The notes: generated by a model from the letters alone, not told the origin. 64,000 nt of DNA from Acheta domesticus (GCA_031308135.1 JAHLJT010003656.1:57084156-57148155); one strand, 5' to 3'. Shown: positions 9,830 to 22,129, counted from the stretch's first letter. Program-made: numbers and translations.

Positions 9830-10300
9830 CGTGCGAGAACTCTCGCATGTTAGACCCCACACTCATCCCTATCCTTCTATTTTCATTCTAAGACGGAAAG
9901 TAGTTATCGAAACGTGTTTATTTGTATCTATACTACTTACTACTATCTATACTTCTATACTTTTATTTGTATCTATAAAGGTAACTTGCAATGTACTAAC
10001 ACAATAACATATAAAAATAAAAAACAATGCAATTAATGTGAAAAAGAAATTTTCAGTAAAAATTTATTCAATGTCATGGAGAATTTGCTTGGAACAATTC
10101 CCAACACTTACTTAAAGACATTTGAAGTAATTATTCAATATTCTTTGTCAATTAGGTTTTAGTTTTTCGTGATAGTCTCAAAAATATTAGCTTTTTACTT
10201 TTGAGAAAGCTACGTGTCTGAACCCGTTGACTTGAAAATTTCATCGAATGATAACGAAAAAATTGGTACGGGTAAAACACAAACACAGTCTTCACTCTTC
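9828..10300. repeat. Repeat family P, copy 2
   Basis: Begins CCCGTGCGAGAACTCTCGCATG right after the (TA)n tract (palindrome at 9832-9847), then AACAATGCAATTAATGTG, AAATTTATTCAATGTCATGG and TTGCTTGGAACAATTCCC, parallel to copy 1. Confidence 0.75.
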
Positions 10301-10682
10301 ACTGAACACCCACATCCTTCCACAATTAAGTACACAGCACTTATAGACCATGAAAAAACGTTAATTGAATAGTTTCTCTACGCGCATAAGAAACAATCTT
10401 CATAGGTATAGGTATCAAGCAACTATAATAGTACTTCTAATTGTTCCTGGAGAGCAAATTTTGAATTAATGATTATGCAAATAAACCTCGTCAGACTGCA
10501 CAAACTACGGTGTTATTATAACAGGATGTGTAAATAAAGATTGTCGAATCTAAGCCTTCTAAGCGTGTCGCCACAAAAATTGCTACCAGCAGGAAGGACT
10601 GAAATACTGAGGTGGCCTTGATAGTATTGAAGCGTGGAACTGAAAAGTTAATTGAATGGATCGAAGAATGTCTCATCTTGTA

Positions 10683-10870
10683 GATTATGATGTGAAAAAC
10701 GTTTCTTTGGGGCCTTTGGCCTCAAAATTTTACTTTTTAAGGCTCTAAAACGCTTCGTTTATGAGTTATTTGCAGATATAGGTTGACATGTGATGCGTGT
10801 TGCATTTTACTTGAATATGTCGATGCGTTTTTTTAAAGAAATCATCCATATTTATAAAGTCAAAATGGAA
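10683..10870 (+). repeat. Repeat family Q, copy 1
   Basis: Contains GTGAAAAACGTTTCTTTGGG, GCCTTTGGCCTCAAAATTTT and ATGCGTGTTGCATTTTACTT. The reverse complement of 27830-27985 carries the same phrases in the same order. Unclassified. Confidence 0.65.
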
Positions 10871-10959
10871 TTCGTCAAGTCTCCGTGCAATTCTCTTTCT
10901 TTGGAGCCCTCATTTATAAAGATTGGTTGCGTGTGAGAGCCGCAAAGGGGAGGTATACT

Positions 10960-11690
10960 ACTGAAATAATATAGGAGACGATTGTTGAACGACCTTTTCT
11001 AAACCCCTGTTGTTCCTGGGGAAGAGTGCAGTCTGCAATTGGAGCTATTCTATATTCACAATTTTTGCATATAATTTGTAGCATGAGTTAAGTAGGCAAA
11101 TACCCCTATAGTTGTGACATTTACTCCGATCTCCTTTTTTTAAACATGGAATAATAACGAATCTAACCATATCATCTGGTATTGTACATCTTTGCCAGCA
11201 TTCATTCTTAGATGGAGCAGTCGAAATTTCAGTAACATATCTCCATATTTCAGTAATTCTGTGTTAACCCCATCAGGACCACAGGCTTTCCTATTTTTTG
11301 GGATTTAATGCATTATCAAGCTCTCTCATATCTAACATATCTACATTTCTTTTTGTTCCTTTTTTCTCTACCGGTGAGTGCATTTCTTCATCCCACTCCA
11401 TAATTTTACACAAGTATTCCAACCATTCTTTCCCGGAAATAGTATTCAATCTTGCCGTATCAGACTCTTCTAAATTCATTGTTTTTAATACTTTATAGGC
11501 TATACTTTGTCTTCCGAATACCTCACGTTCTAACATATTCAGGTATCTATCCAAGATTCTTGATGGGCTTGTCTCACTAATTTTAGCTTTATTTCGTTTT
11601 TGGTTGTAGATCTGTTTAGTCTGCTCATTTCTGCTTTGTAGATAATTTAGGTATGCTACCTTCTTTTCTTGCACTGCCTCTGCAATTGTA
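10960..11690 (-). pseudogene. Non-LTR retrotransposon fragment: start of reverse transcriptase
   Basis: A 127-residue frame (11674 to 11291) carries linker sequence upstream of an RT domain, with EVFGRQSIAYKVLKTMN and ISGKEWLEYLC. Leftwards, across frameshifts, follow ACGPDGVNTELLKYGD (RT0/1 region), DMVRFVIIPCLKKGDRSKC, NYRGICLLNSCYKLYAKI and EQQGFRKGRST. This is the typical series of an endonuclease/RT LINE. The YxDD core is absent, so it is a truncated, dead copy. Confidence 0.85.
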
Positions 11691-11859
11691 TCATTCCAAA
11701 TTTTCTAAGTTTTCCTTTCTCGTCTAATTTTTCGAGTGCCTAATGCTTCATAAATGCTGCTCTTCTTATTGATTCTTTAATGTTTCTCTCATTCTTCATT
11801 TAGAATTTTCTGATGTGTCGATGTTGCTCAAGACCGATTCAACGCCTCTGATATAACTG

Positions 11860-13620
11860 CCTTATACTATGGTCTTCTAGTAGATACACTTTGTACCCTA
11901 CATCTTCTAAAAGTATTCGGAAAGTAAAAGAAAATTCGCTATCCCCTCTGCTGTTTAGCATTAGTTTGATCCCCTATCAAGACAGTTGTCGCACACTGAC
12001 TTAGATTACAAGCTCCATGGTGATGAAAGGTCAGTACCAAATTTGTTTTACATGGATGATCTTAAAGTCTTTGCAAGGAATAAAACGGTTCTCTGATAAG
12101 TGCTGTCCGTCATCAATGATCTTAGTATGGCATCTGCATGAAGTTTGATCTTGACAAGTGTACAAAAATCAATTAAAAGAGGCAAACTGACAACTTCAGA
12201 AAACATTGAAGTTGATATGCACACTGTGATTCAAGATCTTGAGCAGGTAAAACTTACAAATATTTGTGCATTGAAGATGTAAGACCATCTCGAACAACAC
12301 AATAAAAAAGAGAATCGCAGGAAGTATTACAGGGAAGTGAGACTGTCCTTGCAGTCGCTGTGAACTCCAGGAATAAAATATCTGCAATTGGTAGTTTGGC
12401 GATGCCTGTAGTCGAATACAGTTTCGGACTAGTGACTGGACTGAGCAAGAATTAGAATTATGGATCGAAACCAGAAACTGCTAACATGCATCATGTTTCC
12501 TAACCTCGAGCTGATGTACATAGGCTTTATGTGTCACGTAAGGAAGGAGGAAGAGGCCTCAGATAAATGTGAAGCCTCCTGGCACAATGCAATAGTTGGA
12601 ATGGGAAAGTATGTAGTTAGTTTATCACGATGACCCACGAATGAGGCAGGTCATGAAATCTGAACAAAGAATGGGAAACAGAGGCATTGTAAGTGCAGCA
12701 AGAAGCATTGCAAAGAAACTATGCAAGACACGCAGAATGACAGAGACACTGAACGTCTGATGCTACTGAACATGAAATGAGTGACATAAAAAATGTTGTT
12801 AAGAAATCGCGGAGAGACAAACCATGCCATGGACAATATGCAAAAAGAATGGGCAAAGTGCAGATCAATAAAGATCAATCATTTATGTGGCGTAAAAGGG
12901 GAAGAATGAAGCCAGAATGGGAAGCAGTTCTAATAGCTGCTCAAGATCATGCGTTGAGAACACAACATTATGATAAAGCGGGTTTCAAAATTTCAAAATC
13001 CGCATTTGCCAGGATCAAATAGAAAACATTGATCATATCTTCTCAGCTTGTCCAATTCTAGCAAAGACAGAATACTTGGAAAGACACGTCTGGTGTGTAG
13101 TTATCTCCACTGGGATATCTGTACCGCCCTCGAAGTTCCAAATATATGCCCCAAATGGTACGAACACTCACCAAAACGGTGACATGTGTTGTACTCTATA
13201 CAATATTGTACGACCAACAAATTCAAACTGATCGCACGATAGCAGCAAACAAACCGGATATAGTTATACGGAATTTGGAGAAAACTCGTGTGTACTTGTA
13301 GATGTTGCTGTGCTTTGTGATGAAACGTTGTAACCAAGAGAAACCTGTTAAGTACAAAAGTTTGGAAATTGAGATCAGCCGAATGTTGGGCGTAAAAGCA
13401 CTGTCGTCCCGATAGTTATCGCAGTTCTGGGATTTGTGAAAGAACTTGGCTAAAGTTACAGTTCATTCAAAAGACTGGAAGTGTAAGAAATTTCTTTATT
13501 TGGAACAGCCCAAATTTTGCACAAAGTAGTGTAGAAGACCGAGTCCCTAGTTGTACTCCTTAGGAAGCTGGTTGCAACCCGGAGTAGACTTTATAATCAA
13601 CTCATAACATCTCTAGTCGT
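11860..13620 (+). pseudogene. R4/R2-like non-LTR retrotransposon, 3' half, copy 1
   Basis: Opens in the RT domain with SLSPLLFSISLIPY and, near 12045, the catalytic box FYMDDLKVFARN. Further blocks are YKYLGIEDVRPS (about 12255-12290) and GQYAKRMGKVQINKDQSFMW with KRGRMKPEWEAVLIAAQDHA (12777-13022). A Cys/His knuckle remnant DHIFSACPILAKTEYLER follows, then a restriction-like endonuclease remnant ending VDVAV. Stops and frameshifts are frequent. The reverse-oriented copy at 50530-51640 shares all these parts. Placement in the R4/R2 group is inferred from the C-terminal arrangement. Confidence 0.82.
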
Positions 13621-13640
13621 GAATTAGAGGAATAATAAAA

Positions 13641-13712
13641 TAGAATTGACTTTATTAATAACGAGTCTCAGGCCATTAGGACTGCTCTTCCGCCTAAGTA
13701 TGTTTAATATGT
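13641..13712 (-). mobile_element. SINE family 1, tail fragment
   Basis: GAGTCTCAGGCCATTAGGAC and TGCTCTTCCGCCTAAG, with an upstream GAATTGACTTTATT, match the tail end of the SINEs at 4667-5019 and 22130-22470. Confidence 0.7.
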
Positions 13713-14099
13713 ATAACATATTAAATATCATAACTTTTCTTTGTGTGTATCCTGCAACTCGTGCGCCATCTCACACAGCTGTCAAAGGGTTTCGGGACTA
13801 CTGTACTTCTTCACCATTAATCATACAGTCCACTTATAATTAACGTATATGAGTATAGTAGCCCCGAACAGTGACATTATCTAGTTTACGGTAATTAAGC
13901 GAAAACTACTCACATTTCTGGAAATTTTAATTGCCCTATTTCAACATCTTTCTTTGAGCAACAGATGTAATTTACGTGAACTTTTCTGTCTTGAATATTG
14001 TATATTTAGAAAGACAGTAAAACATTTTGAAATTTTCCAGTTTTCACATAATCAGAGATTTTATCGAAAATGAGACCTGTATCATTGTCTTAAGCGTTT

Positions 14100-14760
14100 C
14101 TATATGCTCTTCGAGGACAAAGTTTAATAAAAACATTTAAACATACAGCGTCAGGGGCTGAAGGCCTGCTGATGATTCCTGAACTAGGACGAAACGCTTT
14201 TACTACCCTAACTGCTCATCCTTTGTGCCTCTGCGCTAGGTCACCCTGCGCGCACACTTGTGCGGTAGGTGGATACGGCACCACGCCGCTGTACCTTTTT
14301 GCTCCAATGAGAAAGATGAGAGCAATTGAAAGAAACACCCTCTTCTACATCAATTAAAAATATTGAAGCCATTTTTGAAAAAAAATTAAAATGTTTGTTG
14401 AGGATTTATGTTAAGTATCCCCCAAAATCAAATAACAGTTTCAACCTTAGCGGGCTTCGATTTCATTTAAATCAATTGGAGATTTTTGTTGGAGAAAATC
14501 GTTTGAAACGGCTTATGCGCTAGCGTTGATCACAGACGAACGGGGGACGGACGGACCGACAGACAGACAGTTAGACAGACAAATAGAAAGAATTTTTGGT
14601 GTCAAACAATGTTTGGTACCGAGGACAAAGCAAGTTTGCAAGTTTGTACATATAGGAATAATATTATCCACTTTATGGTTACCAGGGCCCGTGTTTTTCT
14701 CTTGAAAATTCGCCAATTTTCGCCGCAGCATTACAATAATTTCTCTTTACTGCAAGTTCG
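14100..14760 (-). repeat. Repeat family R, copy on minus strand
   Basis: Contains the reverse complement of the diagnostic junction (GCGCTAGCGTTGATCACAGA), then a GACGGACGGAC/CAGA tract, then ATTTTTGGTGTCAAACAATG and GTTACCAGGGCCCGTGTTTT. The same phrases flank the CGTC/CTGT tracts at 33500-33750 and 44450-44700. Confidence 0.7.
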
Positions 14761-16045
14761 TAGTAAGGCGAGAAGGTAAAAGGGAATATAACATGTAATA
14801 TCAAAATTCGCTCTCATTTTTTAGAACATTTGCCAACAAAATAAATTTACTATTAAATTATATTAATAAAATATTTATTGAACTAATTTTTCATAATAAA
14901 CATTGCATGGCCTTCTCGTCTGAGTTCTTTTAGAATACTTTTTTCTATAGGGTCAGTGATAGCCAACGTGGGAACTCATTAACGGCAATCAATCACTATC
15001 GGAGCGGTCTTCGTAGAGATGCACGTATGCGTTAATTAATATTTATTAATATTTCTCGTAAATTGTGATTAAAAATAATTACAAAGTTCACTGATAATTC
15101 CTGCTTCTAAAGTTAATAATATCAACTCTCTCGCCCATTAGTCGCAACGTACGAGTGTATGGTGTGCAGGCGGAGGTTAATCCAAACACATCGCCTGCAT
15201 GTGATTGCGTTTCTTGTGGGGCCTCTCGCGTGGCTAGGACGCAAATTTGAATCTGTGTAAGATAACAATTTGCTAATTTTTTAAAACGAAAATATGTTTG
15301 AAAATTCATTAATTATTTGTTGTAAAATAAATTGGAATATATAAAATATGTAATACAGTACAAAACGTGTAACGAAAAATTTGGGTACAGAGTTACGTTT
15401 CTCGTGATTTGCCAATAACATACTTTTGAGAACTGAAATTACGAAAGTAGGTACTGTATTACTTATTAGAAATCATTAGTAATAATTACAACGAAAAATA
15501 TGTAATAATGTTAGAATACGGCTTCTACTCATCATGGTCTACAAAAGACTTCGCTATTACTGAGGGCACATGGATGTCAGGCCTAAACACTGTCAGAGAA
15601 AAGAGTTTTAGCTACATAGAGCTGCTGCTGCAACGCATTGCAACTTTCCTCATATTTAGAATGTTTTTTTCGTGCATTTAGCACATGTATACCACTTTTC
15701 AAAGGGATTTTGACTTAGGTGTTAATAAGATTTCTCTTTTACGTAAACGAGCGTTAAGAAAGGAAAAGTGTGAATTTGTCTGAATCAGGTGAGAAAATGA
15801 AATTACTTTTGCTTTGTCGCTCCGGACATTTAAACTGCGCGCGCCAGCATTACAAGCATTCGGCAAAAGAAAGCAACATTTAGGCGGCGCTGGGCTGCCC
15901 AACAAAGCAAATCACCCGACTGGCCCTGCTTGGCCAGCCGTGCGTTTATAATCTCCGGCCAACGGAGGCAGAGGGGAAGAAGTGAAGTGGTAAAGAAGTG
16001 AAGTGGTGTTTATAGTGCGAGTGCGAGAAGGTACGTGAATAGTAT
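14760..16045. other. No gene established; CpG-richer patch at 15820-16020
   Basis: AT-rich except 15820-16020, which contains CTGCGCGCGCCAGC, TTTATAATCTCCGGCC and GTGAAGTGGTAAAGAAGTGA, followed by GAGAAG|GTACGTG, a possible splice donor. This could be a non-coding first exon on the plus strand, but nothing downstream confirms it. A minus-strand open frame at 15088-15309 has an acceptor-like TTACACAG but no recognisable product. Confidence 0.3.
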
Positions 16046-16048
16046 TTT

Positions 16049-16170
16049 ACATCACTAGGCAAGAAAGTCGACCTTTTCATGCCGAGACACGAGAGTTCAC
16101 CCGCCGAGGCTGGTAGGCCGAAACGGGGAATCCTTTCGAGTCATGAAAAGGGTCTTTTGTCGGGTGATGT
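16049..16170. repeat. 122-bp imperfect hairpin
   Basis: The left arm ACATCACTAGGCAAGAAAGT..CCTTTTCATG pairs with the right arm CATGAAAAGGGTCTTTTGTC..GGGTGATGT, about 30 bases each, around a CpG-rich loop. A small MITE or a structured transcript are both possible. Confidence 0.55.
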
Positions 16171-16179
16171 ACCATATTT

Positions 16180-17580
16180 TATTCGAGATCGTGTAATTAA
16201 ATGTCCATGTAAAAAATCCATTTTTTCTGTAAATTAAATAATATCACTAACATGAAAATGTGTTATATAATCCATCTAGTTGTGGTGATGGCGAAGAGAA
16301 TGCGCGGGGTGAGCTAGAACCACCACCATCACCATGCTCTTGTCACGGTCGCAGTAGTGTCTAGCAGTAGTGCCTGAAGTCTGTTGCTGGTAGTACGAAT
16401 GAGGTAGTATTAGGTTAAGTTCTTCATTAATGTGTGTGTACTATTTTCATCAAAATAATGTTTTAAAAACAAAAGTGTAAGTTATACTCAACAAAATGTA
16501 GTGTTGTTATCACTCGATCATTTGGTTTCTTAGCGTGGCCACATACTGGTTGATAATCGTTCTGGCGTTTTCTTTAGTGATGACAAGAATGTCACGTTCT
16601 GTTAATGTAATGGATCTTGAAATGGAAGATAATGTGGAAATAATGGATCTCCGACCGATATATTAGAAAAACCAAGAGCCACAACTTTGACGTTTTCATT
16701 AAAATAAAATATATGTGGAAGAATGTAAGTGGCAAGATGCGAGATAGGTAACAAGTGTCTTAGAAGACGTGCTTCTCCCATTCTTTTCCGAAATGAGTGG
16801 AATGTACCGTCAGTGAATTCTTTAACAGATAATTCAATTACAAATAATGTAAATAGTCCCAATAATATATCAATTGGTAGGTGCATGTTTTGGAATATAT
16901 TAAAAGCCATTTCAATACATTTTGACATGGTTTGTTTTCTTAGCTAGATGAAGTCGTGGCTGATGCTACAATTAAAGGTGCTGTATGCATTGACAAACGA
17001 GATCTATAACAGGTTAACCAACACTCACGAAATTTTAATATAATGCAAGGCTTCTTGGTTCCTCATGAGCAGCAGTTACATGGTGATAAGTTGGTGGAGA
17101 TTGGAGGAGTGAGCGGTGGAGTCTGGACAATTTCTTTCACGCTTTTATCAGAATCGTCGTGTAATGAGAAACTTTCTTGCTGCAAAACACAATGAGCTAC
17201 TTTCCAGACGGTCCGAATAATGTTAGTTATTTGAGTACGGTGACCCCTTGGCTGTGGTTTTGGTTCCTCCCCTTTTCGGACACGGAACAATACCACGCCA
17301 ATGCACCCTACCATGAGCAGGCTTTCTTCTTCACGCCTTCTTTCCCAGACCACGGACGTGGACCCTACGAATACTACGCACTTCTTCGGAACATTGGTTA
17401 CCGCCAAACTCTCTCCCGAGCCACGACCCGGTCCTCCGCATCGGCCGTCCTTTGGTACGCTCCACTACAACCTTGCCACCTGCATTCATTGGGTGGTATG
17501 AATAATAAAGAAGCATTTGCTCAGAGTATCTTCTCACGAGCATGAACATTTGTTCTGAGAATATTCTTGGATCAATGGCC
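16180..17580. other. Unassigned region with overlapping open frames
   Basis: Open frames occur on both strands at 16602-16947 and 17063-17582. The stretch 17230-17480 is less AT-rich. I recognise no domain in any frame. At 17525-17590 the phrase CATTTGCTCA/CATTTGTTCTGAGAATATTC is repeated, which suggests degenerate tandem duplication rather than conserved coding. Confidence 0.3.
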
Positions 17581-17587
17581 ATTTGCT

Positions 17588-17842
17588 CAACTTTGTCTCT
17601 GTCTGTCTGTGCGTCTTTGTCTCTGTCTGTCTTTCTCTGTCTGTCTCTGTCTGTCTCTGTCTGTTTCTGTCTGTCTCTGTCTGTCTCTGTCTCTGTCTGT
17701 CTCTGTCTCTGTCTGTCTCTGTCTGTCTCTGTCTCTGTCTGTCTCTGTCTGTCTCTGTCTGTCTCTGTCTGTTTCTGTCTGTCTCTGTCTGTCTCTGTCT
17801 GTCTCTGTATGTCTCTGTCTGCCTCTGTCTGCGTCCGTCCAT
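17588..17842. repeat. CTCTGTCTGT-type microsatellite/minisatellite
   Basis: About 255 bases of alternating TCTCTGTCTG and TGTTTCTGTC units. It creates long spurious frames on both strands. It ends CGTCCGTCCATCTGACC and leads into the family R junction, as in other copies of that family. Confidence 0.95.
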
Positions 17843-18351
17843 CTGACCGGTGTATGTGAACAACACTAGCGCCTAAACCATGCGTACGATACTTTCCAAA
17901 TTGAAGAAACCCCTGTCTATCTGGCCTGAGTCAAAGCTCTGCGATTTTGAAAAACATTCATTAGTTCTGGGGGGTAATTTACATGAAGTCCCCCGGACAT
18001 TTTCGAAATTTACTCAAAAACTGCACCAAATATTTCTTTACATTTCTTGTGAGAATAGATTTTTAATAGCATTTTTAGTAGCGCTTAAACGCCATTTTCT
18101 TAAAAACGGATCCAAATTTTTCAAAGAAAATTGCCATTTAGGAGAAGGTTTTACTTTTCTTTAATATTCTAAAATTACTATTTCTGTTCTACCATTAGGA
18201 GATAGAAAAATGAAGAATATGTCACAAAATGTACTTTGGGCGACAATAGATGGCAGCTGGAAAGAGTAAGTGCCAATTCCGAATAGCTAACCCAGACCCA
18301 AGGAAAGAGAAAACTAATACGGAAAACTCTGTGCCATTCTGTAGCGCTAGT
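17842..18351 (+). repeat. Repeat family R, body to right terminus
   Basis: Starts GTGTATGTGAACAACACTAG and CGCCTAAACCATGCG. The right part carries CGCTTAAACGCCATTTTCTT, TTTGGGCGACAATAGATGGC, GAATAGCTAACCC and, as terminus, GTGCCATTCTGTAGCGCTAG. The same terminal order is found at 35012, 43575, 41993 (inverted) and 53430. Confidence 0.75.
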
Positions 18352-18359
18352 AGTTATTC

Positions 18360-18918
18360 ATACTACACATTATGTGGTGTGTGTAATAAATGTCTGTTAT
18401 CCAACTTAGACTTATCTTTATGCACAACAAATGTGTTGACGGTTATATGAATCATAATGGATACAAAGTTTTCGACAGGGTGTATTTCACTTCCTTGTCG
18501 GCTGAAAAAGTATTTCCGGCTTTCCCATGAACCATAGGAGACCATAGACCATTCCTAAGTTGCTTCGCTAGAAATACTGTCGTCACCTGTTTCAACCTTA
18601 AGTTCGGAAAACATAGTCTAAGAATATTATTTTTCTGTGGTTGTCTTTCTAACTTCCGTTCGACGCATGAATCCGCTAAACAAGTAGGAGGCTTTGAGGA
18701 TATGTAGTGTTCGCGTCTCGCCCACATCTCTTTCACCACAACCTCTGACAATTTGAGCTGGGTACGATTTAAGCCAAGTGCGAGCTGCGAAGTATTCGAT
18801 TTCTTCAAGAAGAAGGGAATAGTGCGGAAGAAATTCATCAAAGAATGGGCCTAGTATACAGTATAAAATTTCAAATAAAAGAAGTAGTATATTGGCTTCT
18901 GTAAATGCCCTCATTCAT
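18360..18918. other. No gene recognised before the gap
   Basis: Minus-strand open frames at 18452-18841 and 18627-18914 overlap, with no recognisable domain. Confidence 0.3.
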
Positions 18919-19018
18919 NNNNNNNNNNNNNNNNNNNNNNNNNNNNNNNNNNNNNNNNNNNNNNNNNNNNNNNNNNNNNNNNNNNNNNNNNNNNNNNNNN
19001 NNNNNNNNNNNNNNNNNN
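18919..19018. other. Assembly gap (100 N)
   Basis: Exactly 100 N. This round number is usually a placeholder for a gap of unknown length. It lies where the missing 3' exons of gene A would be expected. Confidence 0.99.
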
Positions 19019-20275
19019 CTCATATTTTTACTTAATTTATGTAAATATTCGAACGTATTTGATAAGATATAGATCAAAGAGCACTACAAATTTGAATAAT
19101 AATAACATAATATAATTATGTTTTATTTATTTTAATTTGGTATTGGTTTAATTCTATTATTATTTCAAATCATGCAAGAATACTCAGATCAAGAATAAGC
19201 CTACTGCAGAATTGAAAAAAAATTGTAAATAGTTATGCTTATTTATAATAGATGTATAACTCCTTGTTTGTACAGGTTTTGTAAATTAATTCTAAATACC
19301 TGGTTTTCTTCAGAAAAAATTCAACGCTTTCTTTAAACATATCATCTTGCGAACACGTACAACGAAATTTTCTTTTCTATTAAAATAGTAGCCAAGTTGA
19401 AGAGTGTTATTTGACTTAGAATTACGTTAATGAGTTTTAATTGTTTTAGAGTGCTCATTGTCAAAGAGACACAGCGATATGCAGTTGCTGGTCAACAACA
19501 TTTCACTTGTAACCTACACACGTATACGCTATTCAGTTAACTTACGAAATGAAATTACACTGATCAGATCCTGTTTGATCTTTCCAGAATACAATACTAC
19601 TGGGGGATTCACACGCCGCGATACCAACCCATAAATGCTTGAAATCAACGCTTTTTTTAAATGATCTTGTTTTATTAAAGTTAAACCAATGCTAAATGAT
19701 GTGGAGAAAGAGTTAACATTCTCAATAGTGTACTTAATGAATTGGCGACAGAGGAATACTAATACTGAAATTTGGAATAAATAAATGTATTACTTTTGTT
19801 AGTAGTGATATTTGAAGTTGCTCAATGACCTCTAGTGGACATTTCCGGAAGTTCCACGCAAGCTTGTGGTGAAGAGAGCGCCTGCCGGCAGGAGTTTAAA
19901 TTACTTAGCCAGTTGTAAGGCCGGCCTACCCTTCTGGCCGAATAAGCGGGCCAGCTTCTCAATGTGCATGCGCGCTCACTTCCCCGCGCCCCGTCCCTTG
20001 CCTACAAACTGTCTTCCAGTGGTAAGCGGAACGGCCTCAGCCTCACTCCCCAGCCTGCCCGATGCACCGGGCGGCGACAAAGACACTTCGCATTGAATGC
20101 GCATAAGAACAGAAAAATGAACTTGGTGCGCATACTTTACGGTATAAATTGGCTAAAATAACATTATAAATTGACAATTTTCTTTTTTAGTGAAGATATA
20201 TTTCCCGCCTTCTTCAAGATTCTTAGGGATAGCTCAGCTTACTCTGCCTACCCTGACGCTTCGCCACTGACGGTG
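19019..20275. other. No gene established; CpG-rich patch at 19860-20100
   Basis: AT-rich to 19800. 19860-20100 has a higher CpG content and short open frames on the plus strand, without a recognisable product or a convincing exon. Confidence 0.35.
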
Positions 20276-20279
20276 AACA

Positions 20280-21173
20280 TGTTCTGTAGAAAACGACTTG
20301 CAGAAACTGGTTTCGACGCTTTCAAAATAATGATTTTGATCTTGGAAATAAAGAACGCTCTGGCGCACCGAAAAAGTTGAATATAAAGACGAACAATTGG
20401 AGGTACTCCTTAATGAAGACTTATGACAGATACTAGCTCACATCGCAAAATCGTTTGAAAGCATTAGGAACGATCCAGAAGCAAGAGCATTGGGTGCCCT
20501 ATGAGTTGAAGCCGAGAAACGTCGAACGGCGTTATCTCACGATGTGAACTGTTATTACAACAGCAGAGAAGAAAAGCTATTTTGTATTGTATCGCGACTG
20601 GCGAAAAGTGGGTACAGTAAGATAATCCTAAGCGTAAACAATCGTGTGGTAAGCTCGTCCACGCATCGACATCATGCGCAAAGACAAATATCCATGATTC
20701 GACGCTTCTCCTCTGTATTTGATGGTATCAATTGGGTGTAATTTATTATGAGCATCTCAAACCAAACGAAACTATCTTAGGAGATTGCTATCGACTGCAC
20801 TTGATGCGACTGAGCTGAGCCCTTAAAGATAAACGACCGCTATTCGATCAAAGACACGACAAGGTGATTTTGTTACCTTGCAAAACTCGCCAAACGCTCG
20901 GCCACAAGTAGCAAAACCAATGAAAACCTACTTGAAAACACTTCAATGGGAAATGCCTGCACCACCCGTCGTATCCACCAGACATCGTCCCTTGACCTAT
21001 TCCGTTCGATGGCACATGACCTGGCGGAGCAGCGTTTCCATTCTTATGAAGATACCAAAAAATGGGTTGATTCTTGGATAGTCGCAAAAGACGTATCGTT
21101 TTTCCGACATGGAATTCATTTGCTGCCAGAAAGATGGGCAGAAGTGGCTAGTGATTGGCTGTACTTTGACTGA
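20280..21173 (+). pseudogene. Mariner transposase, heavily frameshifted
   Basis: The C-terminus is the clearest part (20946-21173): DLFRSMAHDLAEQRFHSYED, then TKKWVDSWIVAKDVSFFRHG and IHLLPERW, ending LYFD at a TGA. This is the conserved end of mariner transposases after the catalytic triad. Upstream, in other frames, are YKDEQLEVLLNEDL-like sequence (about 20385), VPYELKPRNVERR (about 20495) and TRQGDFVTLQNSPNARPQVA (about 20850-20915). Frameshifts and stops occur throughout. No inverted ends were identified. Confidence 0.85.
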
Positions 21174-21179
21174 GATGTT

Positions 21180-22125
21180 GTGTACCACCTATTGCATACA
21201 AAGCATTAATTGTCACAAAAAAGCGAGAACGTATTCAATCACTTTTTAAAAAACAATAAAATTAAACTAAACTTCTGTAAGAGTAAATAAATTTTAAAAC
21301 AAGTTTTTAAACACTGCAACTTATGAATGCAGGTGCGATGACCATCGCATTCCTCAATTTTTAGAGAAAATGTCGGATAGTATGGCTAGTGTCTCAGTCG
21401 GAAGCCGCATAATACACGCTGTGCTCCTTTAATTTACTCCTTTAATTGCTTCAAATAAATCTTAACTCTGAGACGCCTTATTGACGATAAAGAATCCCGA
21501 CTCTCCCTTCTCAAATCGAGTTCAAGTTCAACATTGATGTTATAAATTTGTACTATATTTGTTTTTGTTCTGATGGCGATGAATTAAAATTTATTTTTGT
21601 TATCTGAACATTTATGTTTATTTAATACATTTTGCACATTGTATTCTTTTGAACGTATACAGTCGGCTCTGAATGTAGTGTCACGGATATCTCGGAGAAC
21701 TTTCAGTTATAATGAACTGAAAACACTGGTTCCGATCCACATGCATTACTAAGAGCTCTAGAAGATTTGGTTACAACAAACTCTCAACATATGTACAACT
21801 AGATTCAAATAGAAATGCCCTAGCAGTGATGGAGACTGTTAATACTTCTGTAATATATTGAGTCTGTGGTCAATGTAGATTAAAGTATGAAGAAAGCAAT
21901 AACTTATATAATATCATTACGAAATAATATGTGTAATATTTTACGATCCCTCTGAAAAGTCAATCCAGTCATAATTTAAAAACTTTATTATATTTTAAGG
22001 TTATCGGATACAATTCATTTTTGATAGAATAAACCAAAAATGATAGTCCCCGAAGATTCACTAGAATCGGGGTCAACGGTATGTCTCTCCCTTCTTACAT
22101 CAACAACTCCTTTCTTTGGTTCTCC
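21180..22125. other. No gene seen
   Basis: AT-rich unique sequence between the mariner relic and a SINE; expected to lie in gene A's 3' half or beyond it. Confidence 0.5.
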
Positions 22126-22129
22126 TCCC

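Noticed and set aside
15088..15309. Minus-strand frame after a TTACACAG acceptor, considered as gene A exon 6
   Set aside because: Similar length to the expected exon but almost no conserved residues; the similarity is not better than chance.
17331..17582. Minus-strand frame starting MAIDPRIF, resembling the LDH2 C-terminal AIDP motif
   Set aside because: Only the first few residues fit, the rest does not follow the family, no acceptor is evident and the segment contains degenerate CATTTGCTCA tandem repeats. Gene A is otherwise well conserved, so its C-terminus should be recognisable.
17588..17859. Long Ser/Leu/Cys/Val-rich and Asp/Arg/Thr-rich frames on both strands
   Set aside because: Products of the CTCTGTCTGT repeat; every frame is open because of the repeat unit.
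18919..19018. Frame with unknown residues spanning the N run
   Set aside because: Artefact of translating an assembly gap.
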